Of a stretch of 64,000 nucleotides of DNA, positions 26,971-37,492 are shown piece by piece. The stretch comes from an uncultured Oribacterium sp. (GTDB lineage: Bacteria; Bacillota; Clostridia; Lachnospirales; Lachnospiraceae), in contig CAKQPT010000014.1 in assembly GCA_934270345.1 (NCBI GenBank), positions 1 to 64,000 of the forward strand, in the 5' to 3' direction. Made by a program: the position numbers and the translations under genes. The notes below the pieces were generated by a model. The model was not told where the DNA came from, made no database searches, and saw nothing but the letters and a program-made list of their open reading frames with translations. Numbering within the stretch: position 1 is the stretch's first letter; every line of letters starts with the position of its first letter.

Positions 26971-27846
26971 ATGGTATTATTTGTCGTTGTTGCTGCCATC
27001 CTGGTCGGAGCTGTCGGTTTAGTCATCGGCATCTTCCTGGGCGTGGCTTCCGAGAAGTTTAAGGTTGAAGTAGATGAGCGTGAAGCGAAGGTCAGAGACT
27101 GTCTGCCGGGTAACAACTGTGGTGCCTGCGGATTCCCGGGCTGTGATGGCTGTGCGAAGGCCATCGCAAACGGTGAAGCTGCCGTAACCCAGTGTCCGGT
27201 TGGCGGTGCTGCAGTCGCTGAGAAGATCGCTGAGGTGATGGGTGTCAAGGCGGAGCCGATCGACGAGTCCAGCAAGATGGTTGCGTTCGTTCGCTGCCAG
27301 GGTGACTGTTCGAAGGCGAAGCAGGCATACCACTATTCCGGTATCGCAGATTGTTCCGAGCTTGCCGTTGTACCAAACGGCTCCGAGAAGGAATGTGCAT
27401 TCAGCTGCTGTGGTTACGGCACCTGTGTGAAGGCCTGTGCCTTCGATGCAATTCACATCGTAAACGGTGTTGCGGTCGTCGATAAGGAGAAGTGTGTTGC
27501 CTGTGGTGCCTGCATGAAGGCCTGCCCGAAGCACATCATCGATCTCGTTCCTTATAAGAAGAAGCACAATGTTGCCTGCCAGAACCATCTGAAGGGCAAG
27601 GCAGTCAAGGATGCCTGCGCGACCGGATGTATCGCCTGCGGTATGTGTGAGCGTAACTGTCCGTTCGATGGTATCCATATCGTGAATGACCTTGCGGTGA
27701 TGAACGAGAACTGTAAGGACTGCGGTATCTGTGCCCAGAAGTGTCCGACCGGTGCCATCACCGGTAAGCGCCCGGTTGTCAAGAAGCCGGCTGCCCCGGC
27801 CGCTCCGAAGGCTGCCGAAGCAGAAGCTCCGAAGCCAGAGGCATAA
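26971..27846 (+). CDS. rnfB: Electron transport complex subunit RnfB
   Basis: Accepts electrons from reduced ferredoxin. A membrane helix (1-27) is followed by a 4Fe-4S domain with CGACGFPGCDGC near 49-60, then ferredoxin-like motifs (for example CVACGACMKACP, CIACGMCERNCP and CKDCGICAQKCP) and an Ala/Pro-rich tail. Clostridial RnfB carries more clusters than the proteobacterial form; that fits this 291-residue protein. Last gene of the operon. Confidence 0.96.
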   Translation: MVLFVVVAAILVGAVGLVIGIFLGVASEKFKVEVDEREAKVRDCLPGNNCGACGFPGCDGCAKAIANGEAAVTQCPVGGAAVAEKIAEVMGVKAEPIDESSKMVAFVRCQGDCSKAKQAYHYSGIADCSELAVVPNGSEKECAFSCCGYGTCVKACAFDAIHIVNGVAVVDKEKCVACGACMKACPKHIIDLVPYKKKHNVACQNHLKGKAVKDACATGCIACGMCERNCPFDGIHIVNDLAVMNENCKDCGICAQKCPTGAITGKRPVVKKPAAPAAPKAAEAEAPKPEA

Positions 27847-27948
27847 AACATCCGGATGAAACTTCCGTGGTGATGTACGTGATCTGTGGATTACATCGAA
27901 GCCTGTATGCAGGCCACTCGATGAATCGAATACGTATATAATAGAAGA

Positions 27949-27982
27949 GAGTCTGTGTCATTTATGACACAGGCTCTTTTTT
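27949..27982 (+). terminator. Terminator of the rnf operon
   Basis: GAGTCTGTGTCAT pairs with ATGACACAGGCTC (one G-U) around TT, followed by TTTTTT. Confidence 0.9.
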
Positions 27983-28126
27983 GTATGTATTAAATGAACA
28001 CTCTGTATGATATGATACAGGATGTTGAACCCAAAAGGTATGGATTCGAGCGGCTTCAGGATCAGCGGATAAAGGAAGATCGAAAAAGAAAGAAATCTCC
28101 GAAATATTAAATTCGCATAAAGAATC

Positions 28127-28155
28127 TTTACTAATAAATTTTTAACAATTATAAT
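28127..28155 (+). promoter_or_regulatory. Promoter of the V-type ATPase operon
   Basis: TTTACT (28127-28132), a 17-base spacer and TATAAT (28150-28155), in a strongly AT-rich stretch 51 bases before the first gene. The stretch from 27983 to 28126 shows nothing else. Confidence 0.65.
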
Positions 28156-28206
28156 TACTTAATTGGGTTTACCAAAAAATTCACAATGTATACAAGGAGG
28201 AGGCCT

Positions 28207-28767
28207 ATGGAATTACAGATTCAGGATCTGGTTACATCGATTCGCAAAGAGGGTGTCGATGCAGCAAACGCTGAAGCTGACTCTATCATTGCGGAAGCCC
28301 GTAAGAAAGCAGACGCAATTATTTCCGATGCAAAGGCAGAGGCTGCCGCTGCGAAAGCAGGTGCAGAAAAGGAAATCGGAGTCATGAAGGAAAGTGCCGC
28401 CGTCAGCGCAGAGCAGGCAAAACGTGACGCCATGCTCTCATTCAAGACGGAGGTTCAGAAGGAATACGAGAAGCTTCTGAAGAACGATATCAAAAAGGAG
28501 CTGAGCGGTGCCGCACTGGGCAAGCTGATTCGCGCAGCGCTGGCCGGTGAGGATGTAGCGCAGTACAGCGCAGAGCTTGCGGCTGTATCCGACGAACTGA
28601 AGGCAGAGCTTGCAGATGAGATCAGAAACGGCCTCGAGATCAAGCCGACCAGAGGCGTCAATGCCGGTTTCCGTCTGGCAGCCAGAGATGGCTCAGGATA
28701 CTTCGACTGTACCGATGATGCGATTGCAGAGATGATGATGCCGTACTTCAGAAACCTTGAAATCTGA
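28207..28767 (+). CDS. V/A-type ATPase subunit E
   Basis: Peripheral stalk subunit. The N-terminal half is an Ala/Glu/Lys-rich coiled coil (about 20-95) and the C-terminal half is globular, as in subunit E. Identity is helped by its place as first gene of the operon. ATG 28207 follows AGGAGGAGG; an upstream in-frame ATG at 28186 precedes that site. Length 186 is normal. Confidence 0.85.
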   Translation: MELQIQDLVTSIRKEGVDAANAEADSIIAEARKKADAIISDAKAEAAAAKAGAEKEIGVMKESAAVSAEQAKRDAMLSFKTEVQKEYEKLLKNDIKKELSGAALGKLIRAALAGEDVAQYSAELAAVSDELKAELADEIRNGLEIKPTRGVNAGFRLAARDGSGYFDCTDDAIAEMMMPYFRNLEI

Positions 28768-28782
28768 TAGGAGGTACTGCCC

Positions 28783-29307
28783 ATGGCTTCGCATTATTAT
28801 TATCTGATATCGAGCCTGCCGGAACTCCGGAGTGACGGAGACATGCCACTCAGCTATCAGGAATTTCTGGATTTATGTGAATCCACCGTCAGCCGCAACA
28901 CGTATAAGCTCTTATCGGAGCTCACACTGAACTCGGCAGAGGGTCCGCTCGTAAAGGAGTGGAACCAGGTGTACGGTGCGATGACAAAGGAGCTGAATTA
29001 CCAGCGCAGCATGAAACTCGGAAAGAGCTATCCGGCACCTTCCGCGAAGGATTACGTGACAGCACAGATCGTCGGCTCCGCACTCAGCGCGAAAAATCCG
29101 CTGGAGGCTGAGCAGATCATGCTGGATTTCTCATTCCAGCAGCTGGATCAGCTGGTCGGTCTTCATATGTTTGATGACTATGTACTGTTCGGCTATGCGC
29201 TGAAGCTGAAGCTGCTTGAACGTCAGAGAAGCTTCGAACACGAGAAGGGCCAGGCCGAGTTCCGCCGCCTGCTCGGTGTCGTACAGCAGCGTGTTTACAG
29301 TTTGTAA
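28783..29307 (+). CDS. DUF2764 protein of the V/A-type ATPase operon
   Basis: The start HYYYLISSLPEL is the signature of DUF2764, a family found in V-type ATPase operons of Chlamydia, spirochaetes and Bacteroidetes between subunits E and A. The 174-residue protein is soluble and mostly helical. As the operon lacks a gene for subunit C, this protein may replace it at the junction of rotor and membrane; that is inference from position. TAGGAGG precedes the ATG. Confidence 0.82.
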   Translation: MASHYYYLISSLPELRSDGDMPLSYQEFLDLCESTVSRNTYKLLSELTLNSAEGPLVKEWNQVYGAMTKELNYQRSMKLGKSYPAPSAKDYVTAQIVGSALSAKNPLEAEQIMLDFSFQQLDQLVGLHMFDDYVLFGYALKLKLLERQRSFEHEKGQAEFRRLLGVVQQRVYSL

Positions 29308-29332
29308 CAAATAGAAATATCGGGAGACATTT

Positions 29333-31063
29333 ATGGAAACAATAACAGGACATGTAACTGGCATTAACAGTAACATGGCGAATGTAAGCTTCGATGGTGC
29401 AGTCCGTAAAAACGAGGTGGGCTATATCCTCGTCGACGGCAAGCGCCTGAAGGGCGAGGTCATTCGTATCAATAACGGAATCGCCAGTATGCAGATTTAT
29501 GAGATGTCAAATGGCATCAAGGTCGGTGATCCGGTCGAGTTTACCGGTGAGCTGATGAGTGTTGATCTGGGTCCGGGACTTCTGACACAGATCTATGATG
29601 GACTTCAGAACCCGCTGCCTGAGCTTGCAGAGCAGTGTGGCTTCTTCCTGCAGAGAGGTGTATACCTTGATGCGATTCCGGATAAGGACTGGGAATTCAC
29701 ACCGGGCGTAAAGGCCGGTGACAGCGTCGTGGCCGGTGATACCATCGGAACCGTTCCGGAGGGTATCTTCACCCACCACATCATGGTTCCGTTCACCCTG
29801 AAGGGGGATGACTGGACCGTCAAGTCCATCAAGGAAAAGGGCAGCTATAATGTACGCTCCACCATCTGCGTGATTGAGAACAGCCTCGGCGAGCAGAAGG
29901 AGCTCAGCATGGTGATCACACAGCCGATCAAGCAGCCGATCAAGTGCTACGCGGAGAGACTTCGTCCGGATGAGCCGCTGATCATGCAGCTTCGCTGTGT
30001 CGATACCTTCCTGCCGATTGCAAAGGGCGGTACCTTCTGCGTACCTGGTCCGTTCGGTGCAGGTAAAACCGTTCTTCAGCACATGGAGGCGAAGAACGGA
30101 GAAGCGGATATCGTAATCGTCGCGGCCTGCGGAGAGCGTGCCGGTGAGGTCGTTGAGATCCTGAAGGAGTTCCCGGAGCTGGATGATCCGCGTACCGGCC
30201 GTTCCCTGATGGAGCGAACCATCATTATCTGTAATACCTCGTCGATGCCGGTTGCCGCACGAGAAGCATCCTGCTATACCGCGGTTACCCTCGCAGAGTA
30301 TTATCGTCAGATGGGTCTCAATGTTCTTCTTCTGGCAGACTCCACCTCCCGCTGGGCACAGGCCATGCGAGAGATGAGCGGACGTCTCGAGGAAATCCCG
30401 GGCGAGGAAGCTTTCCCGGCTTACCTCGAGTCCACCATCGCCGCTTTCTATGAGCGCGCCGGTAAGGTTCGCCTCAAGGATGGTTCCATCGGTTCCGTCA
30501 CGATCGGCGGTACGGTATCCCCGGCCGGCGGTAACTTCGATGAGCCGGTAACACAGGCGACTCTGAAGGTTGTCGGCGCGTTCCACGGACTGAGCCGTGA
30601 GCGTTCGGACGCACGTAAGTACCCGGCGATCAACCCGACCGAATCCTGGTCGAAGTACAGCGGTATCATCGCGATGGACCGCGTGGAAGAAGCCCGCAGC
30701 ATTCTGAAGAGAAGTATCGAAATCAGCCAGATGATGAAGGTCGTCGGCGAGGAAGGTACGACGGCAGAGGATTACATCACCTATCAGAAGGGTGAGCTTC
30801 TCGATGCCGTTTACCTCCAGCAGAACTCCTTCGATCCGATCGATGCGGCCGACTCTCCGGAGAGACAGCGTGTCGAGTTCGACCTTCTTTATGATGCACT
30901 GATGCAGCAGTACGACCTCGAGGACAAGGATGAGATTCGTTCCTTCTTTAACCAGCTGAGACAGGAGTTCCTGGACTGGCACGGAACCGAATTTAATTCA
31001 GACGCTTTTGAAGCACAGAAGAATAAGATCGCTGATTTCTATAAATCAAAGGCAATCGCTTAG
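29333..31063 (+). CDS. atpA: V/A-type ATPase catalytic subunit A
   Basis: Catalytic ATP-binding subunit (576 residues). The P loop GPFGAGKT is near 237-244, preceded by the long non-homologous insertion region typical of A subunits. The catalytic Glu lies in ACGERAGEV and the Walker B strand leads to [16 protein letters not shown]. It assembles as an A3B3 head with the following gene product. The gap to the B gene is 8 bases. Confidence 0.96.
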   Translation: METITGHVTGINSNMANVSFDGAVRKNEVGYILVDGKRLKGEVIRINNGIASMQIYEMSNGIKVGDPVEFTGELMSVDLGPGLLTQIYDGLQNPLPELAEQCGFFLQRGVYLDAIPDKDWEFTPGVKAGDSVVAGDTIGTVPEGIFTHHIMVPFTLKGDDWTVKSIKEKGSYNVRSTICVIENSLGEQKELSMVITQPIKQPIKCYAERLRPDEPLIMQLRCVDTFLPIAKGGTFCVPGPFGAGKTVLQHMEAKNGEADIVIVAACGERAGEVVEILKEFPELDDPRTGRSLMERTIIICNTSSMPVAAREASCYTAVTLAEYYRQMGLNVLLLADSTSRWAQAMREMSGRLEEIPGEEAFPAYLESTIAAFYERAGKVRLKDGSIGSVTIGGTVSPAGGNFDEPVTQATLKVVGAFHGLSRERSDARKYPAINPTESWSKYSGIIAMDRVEEARSILKRSIEISQMMKVVGEEGTTAEDYITYQKGELLDAVYLQQNSFDPIDAADSPERQRVEFDLLYDALMQQYDLEDKDEIRSFFNQLRQEFLDWHGTEFNSDAFEAQKNKIADFYKSKAIA

Positions 31064-31071
31064 GAGGTCTT

Positions 31072-32364
31072 ATGCAGAAAGTATATACAAAAATTGAGTC
31101 CATCGTCGGTAACGTCGTGACCGTCCGTGCAGAGGGCATCCGAAACGGAGACCTCGCACTGGTCGGTGACAGTTACGCGAATGTCATTAAGCTGGATAAG
31201 GATCTCGTATCCCTCCAGGTATTTGCCGGTGCACAGGGTGTCAGCACGAACGACCCGGTGCGTTTCCTCGGCAGACCGATGCAGGTTTCCTTCTCAGAGC
31301 ATCTGCTCGGCCGTATCTTCGATGGTGCCGGTGTACCGAGAGATAACGGTCCGGCCCTGACCGAAAACATGGTTGATATCGGCGGACCATCCTTTAACCC
31401 GGCGAAGCGAGTGATTCCGAAGCACATGATCCGTACCGGTATCCCGATGATTGATGTGTTCAACACCCTCGTCGAGAGTCAGAAGCTTCCGATCTTCTCC
31501 ATCTCCGGAGAGCCGTACAACCAGCTGCTCGCACGTATCGCACTGCAGGCAGAGGTTGATGTCATCGTGCTCGGCGGTATGGGCCTGAAGTATGATGACT
31601 ACCTGACCTTCCGTGACACCCTCGAGAAGGGCGGCGCGATGAGTCACACCGTCATGTTTATTCACACCGCAGCGGATCCTACCGTAGAGAGTACGCTGGT
31701 TCCGGATATGTCCCTCGCCGTCGCAGAGCAGTTCGCCCTCGAAGGCAAGAAGGTACTCGTACTTCTCACGGATATGACGAGCTACTGTGATGCACAGAAG
31801 GAGCTCGCGATCACCATGGAGCAGGTTCCTTCGAACCGAGGTTACCCGGGCGATCTCTACAGTATGCTCGCATCCCGTTACGAGAAGGCCGTGGATATCG
31901 ATGGCGCAGGTTCCATCACGATTCTCGGTGTAACCACGATGCCTGGTGATGATGTCACCCATCCGGTACCGGATAACACCGGCTACATCACCGAGGGTCA
32001 GTTCTATCTTCGAAATGGACACATCGAACCGTTCGGTTCCCTGTCCAGACTGAAGCAGAACGTCAACGGCAGCACCCGTGACGACCACCGTGCACTGATG
32101 GATGGTATGATCAAGCTCTATGCACAGTACAAGGAGAGTCTGGAGAAGAAGTCCATGGGCTTCGCAATGAGCTCCTGGGATGATAAGCTCCTCAAGTATG
32201 GTCAGCTCTTCGAATCGAAGCTGATGGACCTCAGTGTAAACATTCCTCTGGAGAAGGCGCTGGATCTCGGCTGGGAAATCCTGGCAGAGTGCTTCGAGCC
32301 GAACGAAACCGGTCTCAAGACCAGCCTGATCAAGGAGAGATGGCCGAAGAAGCTGGATGAGTAA
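31072..32364 (+). CDS. atpB: V/A-type ATPase subunit B
   Basis: Regulatory nucleotide-binding subunit of the head. The 430-residue protein lacks a functional P loop: the matching place reads [26 protein letters not shown] and [13 protein letters not shown] regions are conserved in B subunits. TAGGAGG lies just before the ATG. Subunit D starts 11 bases after its stop. Confidence 0.96.
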   Translation: MQKVYTKIESIVGNVVTVRAEGIRNGDLALVGDSYANVIKLDKDLVSLQVFAGAQGVSTNDPVRFLGRPMQVSFSEHLLGRIFDGAGVPRDNGPALTENMVDIGGPSFNPAKRVIPKHMIRTGIPMIDVFNTLVESQKLPIFSISGEPYNQLLARIALQAEVDVIVLGGMGLKYDDYLTFRDTLEKGGAMSHTVMFIHTAADPTVESTLVPDMSLAVAEQFALEGKKVLVLLTDMTSYCDAQKELAITMEQVPSNRGYPGDLYSMLASRYEKAVDIDGAGSITILGVTTMPGDDVTHPVPDNTGYITEGQFYLRNGHIEPFGSLSRLKQNVNGSTRDDHRALMDGMIKLYAQYKESLEKKSMGFAMSSWDDKLLKYGQLFESKLMDLSVNIPLEKALDLGWEILAECFEPNETGLKTSLIKERWPKKLDE

Positions 32365-32375
32365 AGGAGCAGTCA

Positions 32376-32990
32376 ATGGCGATCAAACTCACGAAAAATG
32401 AACAGAAAGTGCAGAAAGATCACCTGAAAGAGTATCAGCGTTACCTGCCGACCCTGCAGCTGAAGAAACAGCAGCTGCAGTCCGTCATCATGCAGGTGAA
32501 GGACGATCTGGCCGCGAAGGAAGTGGAGCGGGAGCAGATGATCGGCGATCTCGATGACTGGGTAGCTGTATTCTCAGAGAACACGCTGTTTGATACAGAT
32601 AAGCAGCTGGACACTCTGGTACAGCCGGATAAGGTGATATCCGGCATCGAAAATGTCGCCGGTGTGAAGATCCCGGCCTTCAAGGAGCTGACATTTAAAG
32701 ACATCTCCTATAACGTGGATGATTACCCTTTATGGGTGGATACTGCACTGATCAAGCTGCGTGAGATCGCGCGTCTGGATGCGCTGGTTTCGACCCTTCG
32801 CAAGCAGGTGGAGCTTCTGGAAAAGGAACTTCGTTCCACATCCCAGCGCGTAAACCTCTTCGAGAAGGTCAAGATTCCGGAGGCCAAGGAAAACATCCGT
32901 ATCATCGGTGTTTACCTCGGTGATCAGCAGACAGCCGCTGTCGTACGCGGCAAGATTGCAAAGAAAAAACTGGTGGAGGCAGGACGATGA
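32376..32990 (+). CDS. atpD: V/A-type ATPase subunit D
   Basis: Central rotor shaft. The 204-residue protein is built from long N- and C-terminal coiled-coil helices, with starting pattern LTKNEQKVQKDHLKEYQRYLPTLQLKKQQL... as in the family. Its stop overlaps the start of subunit I by 4 bases. No gene for rotor subunit F follows. Confidence 0.92.
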   Translation: MAIKLTKNEQKVQKDHLKEYQRYLPTLQLKKQQLQSVIMQVKDDLAAKEVEREQMIGDLDDWVAVFSENTLFDTDKQLDTLVQPDKVISGIENVAGVKIPAFKELTFKDISYNVDDYPLWVDTALIKLREIARLDALVSTLRKQVELLEKELRSTSQRVNLFEKVKIPEAKENIRIIGVYLGDQQTAAVVRGKIAKKKLVEAGR

Positions 32991-34843
32991 TAGAAAAAAT
33001 GAAAATGGTTCACGTCGTGACCACCGCTGAACATAAAGATGAAATGCTGGAGGGGCTCCGTTCCCTAGGACTTCTCCATCTGGCAGAGCAGAAGCAGGCG
33101 AGTCAGGCCGCGAGTGAGCGCTTCACAGAGCTCGCGCGTGTCTCCTCGAAGCTTCAGGATTATCTGCCGGAAAGCAAGGATAAAAAGAAAGACGCTGCAG
33201 GCAACGCACCGGCACTTCTTTCGGATGAGGCATTCGAGCAGCTGTACCAGGAGGTTCGGAACGCACTCGCGAAGAAGGATCAGCTGACACAGCAGATCAC
33301 CGCCGACATCACAGAGATGGAGCGCATCGAGCCATGGGGGCAGTTCTCACCGAAGGATGTCCGCGAGCTTCAGAAGCTCGGCTACGACCTCCATTTCTAC
33401 CGTGTGGATAAGGATGTATGCGCAGCGATCATGGCAGACGAGAGCCTCCGGGTTCTTCGCCTCGCATCGGTCGATAAGGCAGATACCATTGCCGTGATCG
33501 GTACACTCCCGATGAGCTATAACGCAAGTGAATTCACGCTTCCGGAAAAGGGACTCGCAGAGCTCAAGCAGGATATCGCGGATTGCCAGCAGGCGCAGAC
33601 AGCCTGTGATGAGGTTCTGAAAAAGGCGGCGCTTCATGAGAACAGCTTCCATCAGAAGCTGCTCGACGCACAGAACGCCGAGGAGTACTCCTCCGCAAGC
33701 GAAACCGCGGAAGGCGATGCACAGCTCGTATGGCTGTCCGGTTACATCCCGGAGATCTACCTCGACCGATTCAAGGAAGGCGTCCGCGAGAATCACTGGG
33801 CCTACGCGATCGACGAGGTTTCCACCGAGGATGAGCACATCCCGACGAAGCTTCGCTACAACAAGGTCAGCAAGCTGATCAAGCCGCTCTATGATATGCT
33901 GGGCATCCTGCCTGGCTACTATGAGACGGATATCTCACTCTGGTTCCTGCTGTTCTTCGCACTGTTCTTCGCGATGATCATCGGAGACGGCGGCTACGGC
34001 CTCCTGTTCCTGATCGCCACCATCGTGATGATCAAAAAGAGCGGCAAGATCGACACCGCAAGCTTCCTGCTTCTGGTACTGTCGATCTCAACCGTGATCT
34101 GGGGTGCCATCACCGGTACCTGGTTCGGTATGGAATCGGCGATGAAGGTTCCGTTCCTCCGCGCACTGGTTCTGCCGGGCTTTGCGAACTATCCTGAGTA
34201 CTTCGATGTACCGGCCGCACTGCAGCAGAACAACATGATGAAGTTCTCCTTCACCATCGGTGCGATGCAGATGGAGCTCGGCAGCCTCCTCGCCGTCAAG
34301 AAGAAGATGGAAGAGAAGGATCTCAGCTTCCTGTCCGATATCGGATGGTTATTTACCATCTGTGGCATGTACCTTCTGGCACTCTACCTCGTATTACACG
34401 AGCAGCTTCCGCTGACACCGGTCGTTGCAGCGGTGGCCATCGGCTTCGTACTGGTTCTCTTTACGAACGGCATGGCACCGGGCAAGAGCATCGGCGCAGG
34501 TATCGCTTCGAGCTTAGGCGGTGCATTTACCGTCTTCCTGAACACGATCAGCTGCTTCGGTAATATCATGAGCTACATCCGACTCTTCGCCGTAGGTATG
34601 GCGGGACTCGCGATCGCTCAGAGCTTTAACAACATGGCCGCAGGTCTTGCACATGGACCTTTGATGATTGCTGCCGTCGTGATCGTACTGATCGGACACG
34701 TCATCAATATCGTTATGTGTATTCTCTCTGTCGTTGTACATGGTGTACGTCTGAACGTACTCGAGTTCTCCGGACAGGTAGGACTGGAGTGGACCGGTAT
34801 CGCGTATAACCCGTTCAGATTAAACGATAAAATTAAACAGTAA
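32987..34843 (+). CDS. atpI: V/A-type ATPase membrane subunit I (a-type)
   Basis: Stator subunit that forms the ion path with the K ring. The N-terminal 310 residues are soluble with coiled coils; from about 315 there are about seven to eight membrane helices. The conserved FFAMIIGDGGYGLLF region and the later SYIRLFAVGMAGLAIAQ helix with the essential Arg are present. Length 618 is close to the family average. Confidence 0.95.
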   Translation: MIEKMKMVHVVTTAEHKDEMLEGLRSLGLLHLAEQKQASQAASERFTELARVSSKLQDYLPESKDKKKDAAGNAPALLSDEAFEQLYQEVRNALAKKDQLTQQITADITEMERIEPWGQFSPKDVRELQKLGYDLHFYRVDKDVCAAIMADESLRVLRLASVDKADTIAVIGTLPMSYNASEFTLPEKGLAELKQDIADCQQAQTACDEVLKKAALHENSFHQKLLDAQNAEEYSSASETAEGDAQLVWLSGYIPEIYLDRFKEGVRENHWAYAIDEVSTEDEHIPTKLRYNKVSKLIKPLYDMLGILPGYYETDISLWFLLFFALFFAMIIGDGGYGLLFLIATIVMIKKSGKIDTASFLLLVLSISTVIWGAITGTWFGMESAMKVPFLRALVLPGFANYPEYFDVPAALQQNNMMKFSFTIGAMQMELGSLLAVKKKMEEKDLSFLSDIGWLFTICGMYLLALYLVLHEQLPLTPVVAAVAIGFVLVLFTNGMAPGKSIGAGIASSLGGAFTVFLNTISCFGNIMSYIRLFAVGMAGLAIAQSFNNMAAGLAHGPLMIAAVVIVLIGHVINIVMCILSVVVHGVRLNVLEFSGQVGLEWTGIAYNPFRLNDKIKQ

Positions 34844-34873
34844 GCTTTTCAGATAAGCAAAAAGGAGATTATT

Positions 34874-35326
34874 ATGAATATCGCTTTTATTGGTATGGCA
34901 GCAGCACTTGGTCTCTCTGCATTAGGTTCCGCATTTGGTACCGGTATCGCCGGTCAGTCCGCTGTAGGCGCATGGAAGAAGTGCTATGCACAGGGTAAGC
35001 AGGCACCGTTCATCATGACGGCATTTGCCGGCGCACCGCTGACACAGACCATCTACGGTTTCCTTCTCATGAACTTCATCGCGAGTGCGTACAATGCAGG
35101 CACCATCGATCCTGCACTGTCCCTCGGTGTCGGTATCTTCGGTGGTATCGCGATCGGTTTCTCCGCTATGTTCCAGGGCAAAGTAGCCGCTGCTTCTGCG
35201 GATGCACTCGGTGCAACCGGTAAGGGTACTGCGAACTACTTCGTTGTCATCGGTGTCGCTGAGACCGTCGCCGTATTCGCACTGGTATTCTGCATGCTGC
35301 TTCTCAACACAGCAACCATCGCATAA
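34874..35326 (+). CDS. atpK: V/A-type ATPase subunit K (rotor ring, c-type)
   Basis: Four membrane helices in two hairpins (150 residues), the doubled proteolipid typical of V-type rotors. The first hairpin has PLTQTIYGF, the second the ion-binding Glu in GVAETVAVF; FQGKVAA provides another Gln. In the sodium ATPase of Enterococcus hirae, Leu, Thr, Gln, Gln and Glu at these places bind sodium, so sodium coupling is likely here. Only the second hairpin carries the acidic residue. AAAGGAG precedes the ATG. Confidence 0.93.
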   Translation: MNIAFIGMAAALGLSALGSAFGTGIAGQSAVGAWKKCYAQGKQAPFIMTAFAGAPLTQTIYGFLLMNFIASAYNAGTIDPALSLGVGIFGGIAIGFSAMFQGKVAAASADALGATGKGTANYFVVIGVAETVAVFALVFCMLLLNTATIA

Positions 35327-35350
35327 GGCACAACTGAACAGTTCTGATGA

Positions 35351-35381
35351 GGCCATCGGCATACGCCGATGGCCTTTTTTT
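35351..35381 (+). terminator. Terminator of the ATPase operon
   Basis: A perfect 10-bp stem (GGCCATCGGC with GCCGATGGCC) around ATAC, followed by seven T. Confidence 0.93.
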
Positions 35382-35443
35382 GAAGATCTTTATTAATTTA
35401 TCGTGACAAAGATGTTAATTTGCTTTTTTTCTGTTGGGCCCTC

Positions 35444-35452
35444 TGCTATAAT
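35444..35452 (+). promoter_or_regulatory. Extended -10 promoter before the LCP gene
   Basis: TGCTATAAT is an extended -10 element about 110 bases before the gene. No good -35 box is seen; the upstream DNA is a T-rich run. Confidence 0.5.
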
Positions 35453-35563
35453 GCCGTCGTATTTATGAAGCTGATTGATATGTGACAGCTTATCAGAATC
35501 AATACCCCAAAACAGCGGGAGAAAGGGTCATCGCTTCTGTCTATGGGACAGTGCAGATGATGC

Positions 35564-37480
35564 ATGCATATGAATAATCAGGATTTTGAACATCAGAGTA
35601 ATCAGGGCGGTCTTGAGGTGCCGAATATCGCGCCGCGTCGTGAGGGTGGTGCGCGTCCGCCGCGGCGGACAGCGCCGTCTCGTGCAGCGCAGCAGCGGAT
35701 GGAGGAGCTTCGCTACCGGACGAGCCGGGTCGAGGCGAGCTTCGAGGAGGATGAGGACAGCGCATATGCAGATGCGGCGGCCTCTTCGATGGGCAGCGCA
35801 GCGCAGGGGCGTCGTGCAGACGGCACATATGATCGTGCGGCTGTACGTCCAAATGTGCAGGGGCGTCGTGCCGATTCAGATGCGCAGAGCAGACACCGTG
35901 AAAATCTGCGGATGAGCGACGAGATGTCCGCAAACGCGCGGAGACAGCGTGTCGGGAATGATGATGTGCCGACCGCTGCGCAGGGACTGCGTTCAAATGG
36001 TGCTGCCGGGGCCGGGAATGCGCCGCGGCGGGCACGCGGGAGGAGAAAGGCGAACTGGGGCCGTCGTGTGATGGCCGGTATCCTCGTGCTGGTCGTTATC
36101 ATTGGCGGTTTCTTCGGCTGCAGTGCCGTGAAGTCGCTCGGTCAGTCGAAGTACTGGACGGTGGCGGTGTTCGGTGTCGATTCGCGTGACGGAAATCTCG
36201 GTGCGGGTGCGCTCAGTGATGTTATCATGCTCGCGAGCATCAACCGGAAGACGGGGGATGTTAATCTCACCTCGGTTTACCGCGATACCTATCTTCAGAT
36301 CGATGAGGAGGGTAAGTACCATAAGATCAACGAGGCGTACTTCAAGGGTGGTCCGAAGCAGGCCATCGCGACGCTGAACCGGAACTTCGATCTCGATATC
36401 GATGATTATGTGACCTTCAACTGGAAGGCGGTCGCCGAGGGCCTCAATGTGCTTGGCGGCGTCGATCTCGATATCAGCGATAAGGAATTTGCGTATATCA
36501 ATGCATTTATCACGGAGACGGTGCAGGGTACGGGGCTCGGCTCCGTGCAGCTCGAGCACAGCGGCATGAACCACCTCGATGGTGTACAGGCCGTTGCGTA
36601 TGCGCGTCTTCGTCTGATGGATACCGATTTCAACCGTACGGCGCGTCAGCGGAAGGTGCTGGAGCTCGCGATGCAGAAGGCGAAGGCCGCCAGCAAGAAG
36701 ACGCTGGTGGCGACGGCGATGACGGTCATGCCGGATATTCAGACGAGCATCGGTGCGGACGATATCCTGGATATCGCGAAGACCGTGAAGAAGTATAATA
36801 TTCAGAACGCGGTCGGCTTCCCGTTCTCACGTGATACCACGAACGTCGGGAAGATGAATGTCGTCGTGCCGGCGACGCTCATTTCGAACGTGGCGCAGCT
36901 GCACCCGTTCCTGTATGGCGATGATACGGCGGGCTACACGCCGAGTGCGAAGGTGCAGGAGATTTCCGCGCACATTCAGAAGAAGACCGGCATCGGGGAG
37001 CTGCCGAATGCAGATATCCCGAAGATCGGTGGCGGTACCGGTGTGACGAAGGCACCGGAGGCGGCGAACAACGGGGACAGCGGAAATTCCGGAAACAGTG
37101 CTCAGAATCAGGCTGCGGCTGTAGAGACGGCGGCACCGGAAACCGCCGCTGCAGCAGAGAGCGAATCTGTGCTCGAATCCACGGAAGCCGCGGACAGCAC
37201 GACGAAGGAAGAGGAGAGCACCATCGAGGAGCTTTCGAAGGGCGATGAAGCGAAGAAGGACGAGCCGTCAGACAAGCCGGGGGCTTCCGATAAGAATGAG
37301 GATTCGGATAAAAATGCATCAAGCGGAAAGAATGATTCGTCCGTAAAGGAGACGAGCCGGCACAGCGAGGAGCCGGGCAGCAGCTCCGTGAAGGAAACGG
37401 AAAATGCCGGCCCGGAGGTCGGCCCGGTCGCACCGCCACAGACGACGGAAGCGGGGCCGATTGCTGAAACCGCCGCGTGA
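35564..37480 (+). CDS. LytR-CpsA-Psr (LCP) family wall-polymer ligase
   Basis: LCP enzymes attach teichoic acid or capsule polymers to peptidoglycan outside the cell. Here a basic, Arg-rich cytoplasmic tail (1-165) leads to a membrane helix (about 168-188), then the LCP domain (about 205-440) with the FGVDSRDGNLGAGALSDVI start, the VYRDTYLQI motif and a conserved Arg-rich block near 345-365. The C-terminal 140 residues are low-complexity Ser/Glu/Lys/Asp. The ribosome site is weak: ATG at 35564 or 35570 are both possible. A palindromic element follows the stop. Confidence 0.9.
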   Translation: MHMNNQDFEHQSNQGGLEVPNIAPRREGGARPPRRTAPSRAAQQRMEELRYRTSRVEASFEEDEDSAYADAAASSMGSAAQGRRADGTYDRAAVRPNVQGRRADSDAQSRHRENLRMSDEMSANARRQRVGNDDVPTAAQGLRSNGAAGAGNAPRRARGRRKANWGRRVMAGILVLVVIIGGFFGCSAVKSLGQSKYWTVAVFGVDSRDGNLGAGALSDVIMLASINRKTGDVNLTSVYRDTYLQIDEEGKYHKINEAYFKGGPKQAIATLNRNFDLDIDDYVTFNWKAVAEGLNVLGGVDLDISDKEFAYINAFITETVQGTGLGSVQLEHSGMNHLDGVQAVAYARLRLMDTDFNRTARQRKVLELAMQKAKAASKKTLVATAMTVMPDIQTSIGADDILDIAKTVKKYNIQNAVGFPFSRDTTNVGKMNVVVPATLISNVAQLHPFLYGDDTAGYTPSAKVQEISAHIQKKTGIGELPNADIPKIGGGTGVTKAPEAANNGDSGNSGNSAQNQAAAVETAAPETAAAAESESVLESTEAADSTTKEEESTIEELSKGDEAKKDEPSDKPGASDKNEDSDKNASSGKNDSSVKETSRHSEEPGSSSVKETENAGPEVGPVAPPQTTEAGPIAETAA

Positions 37481-37492
37481 TTCGCAGTAACC

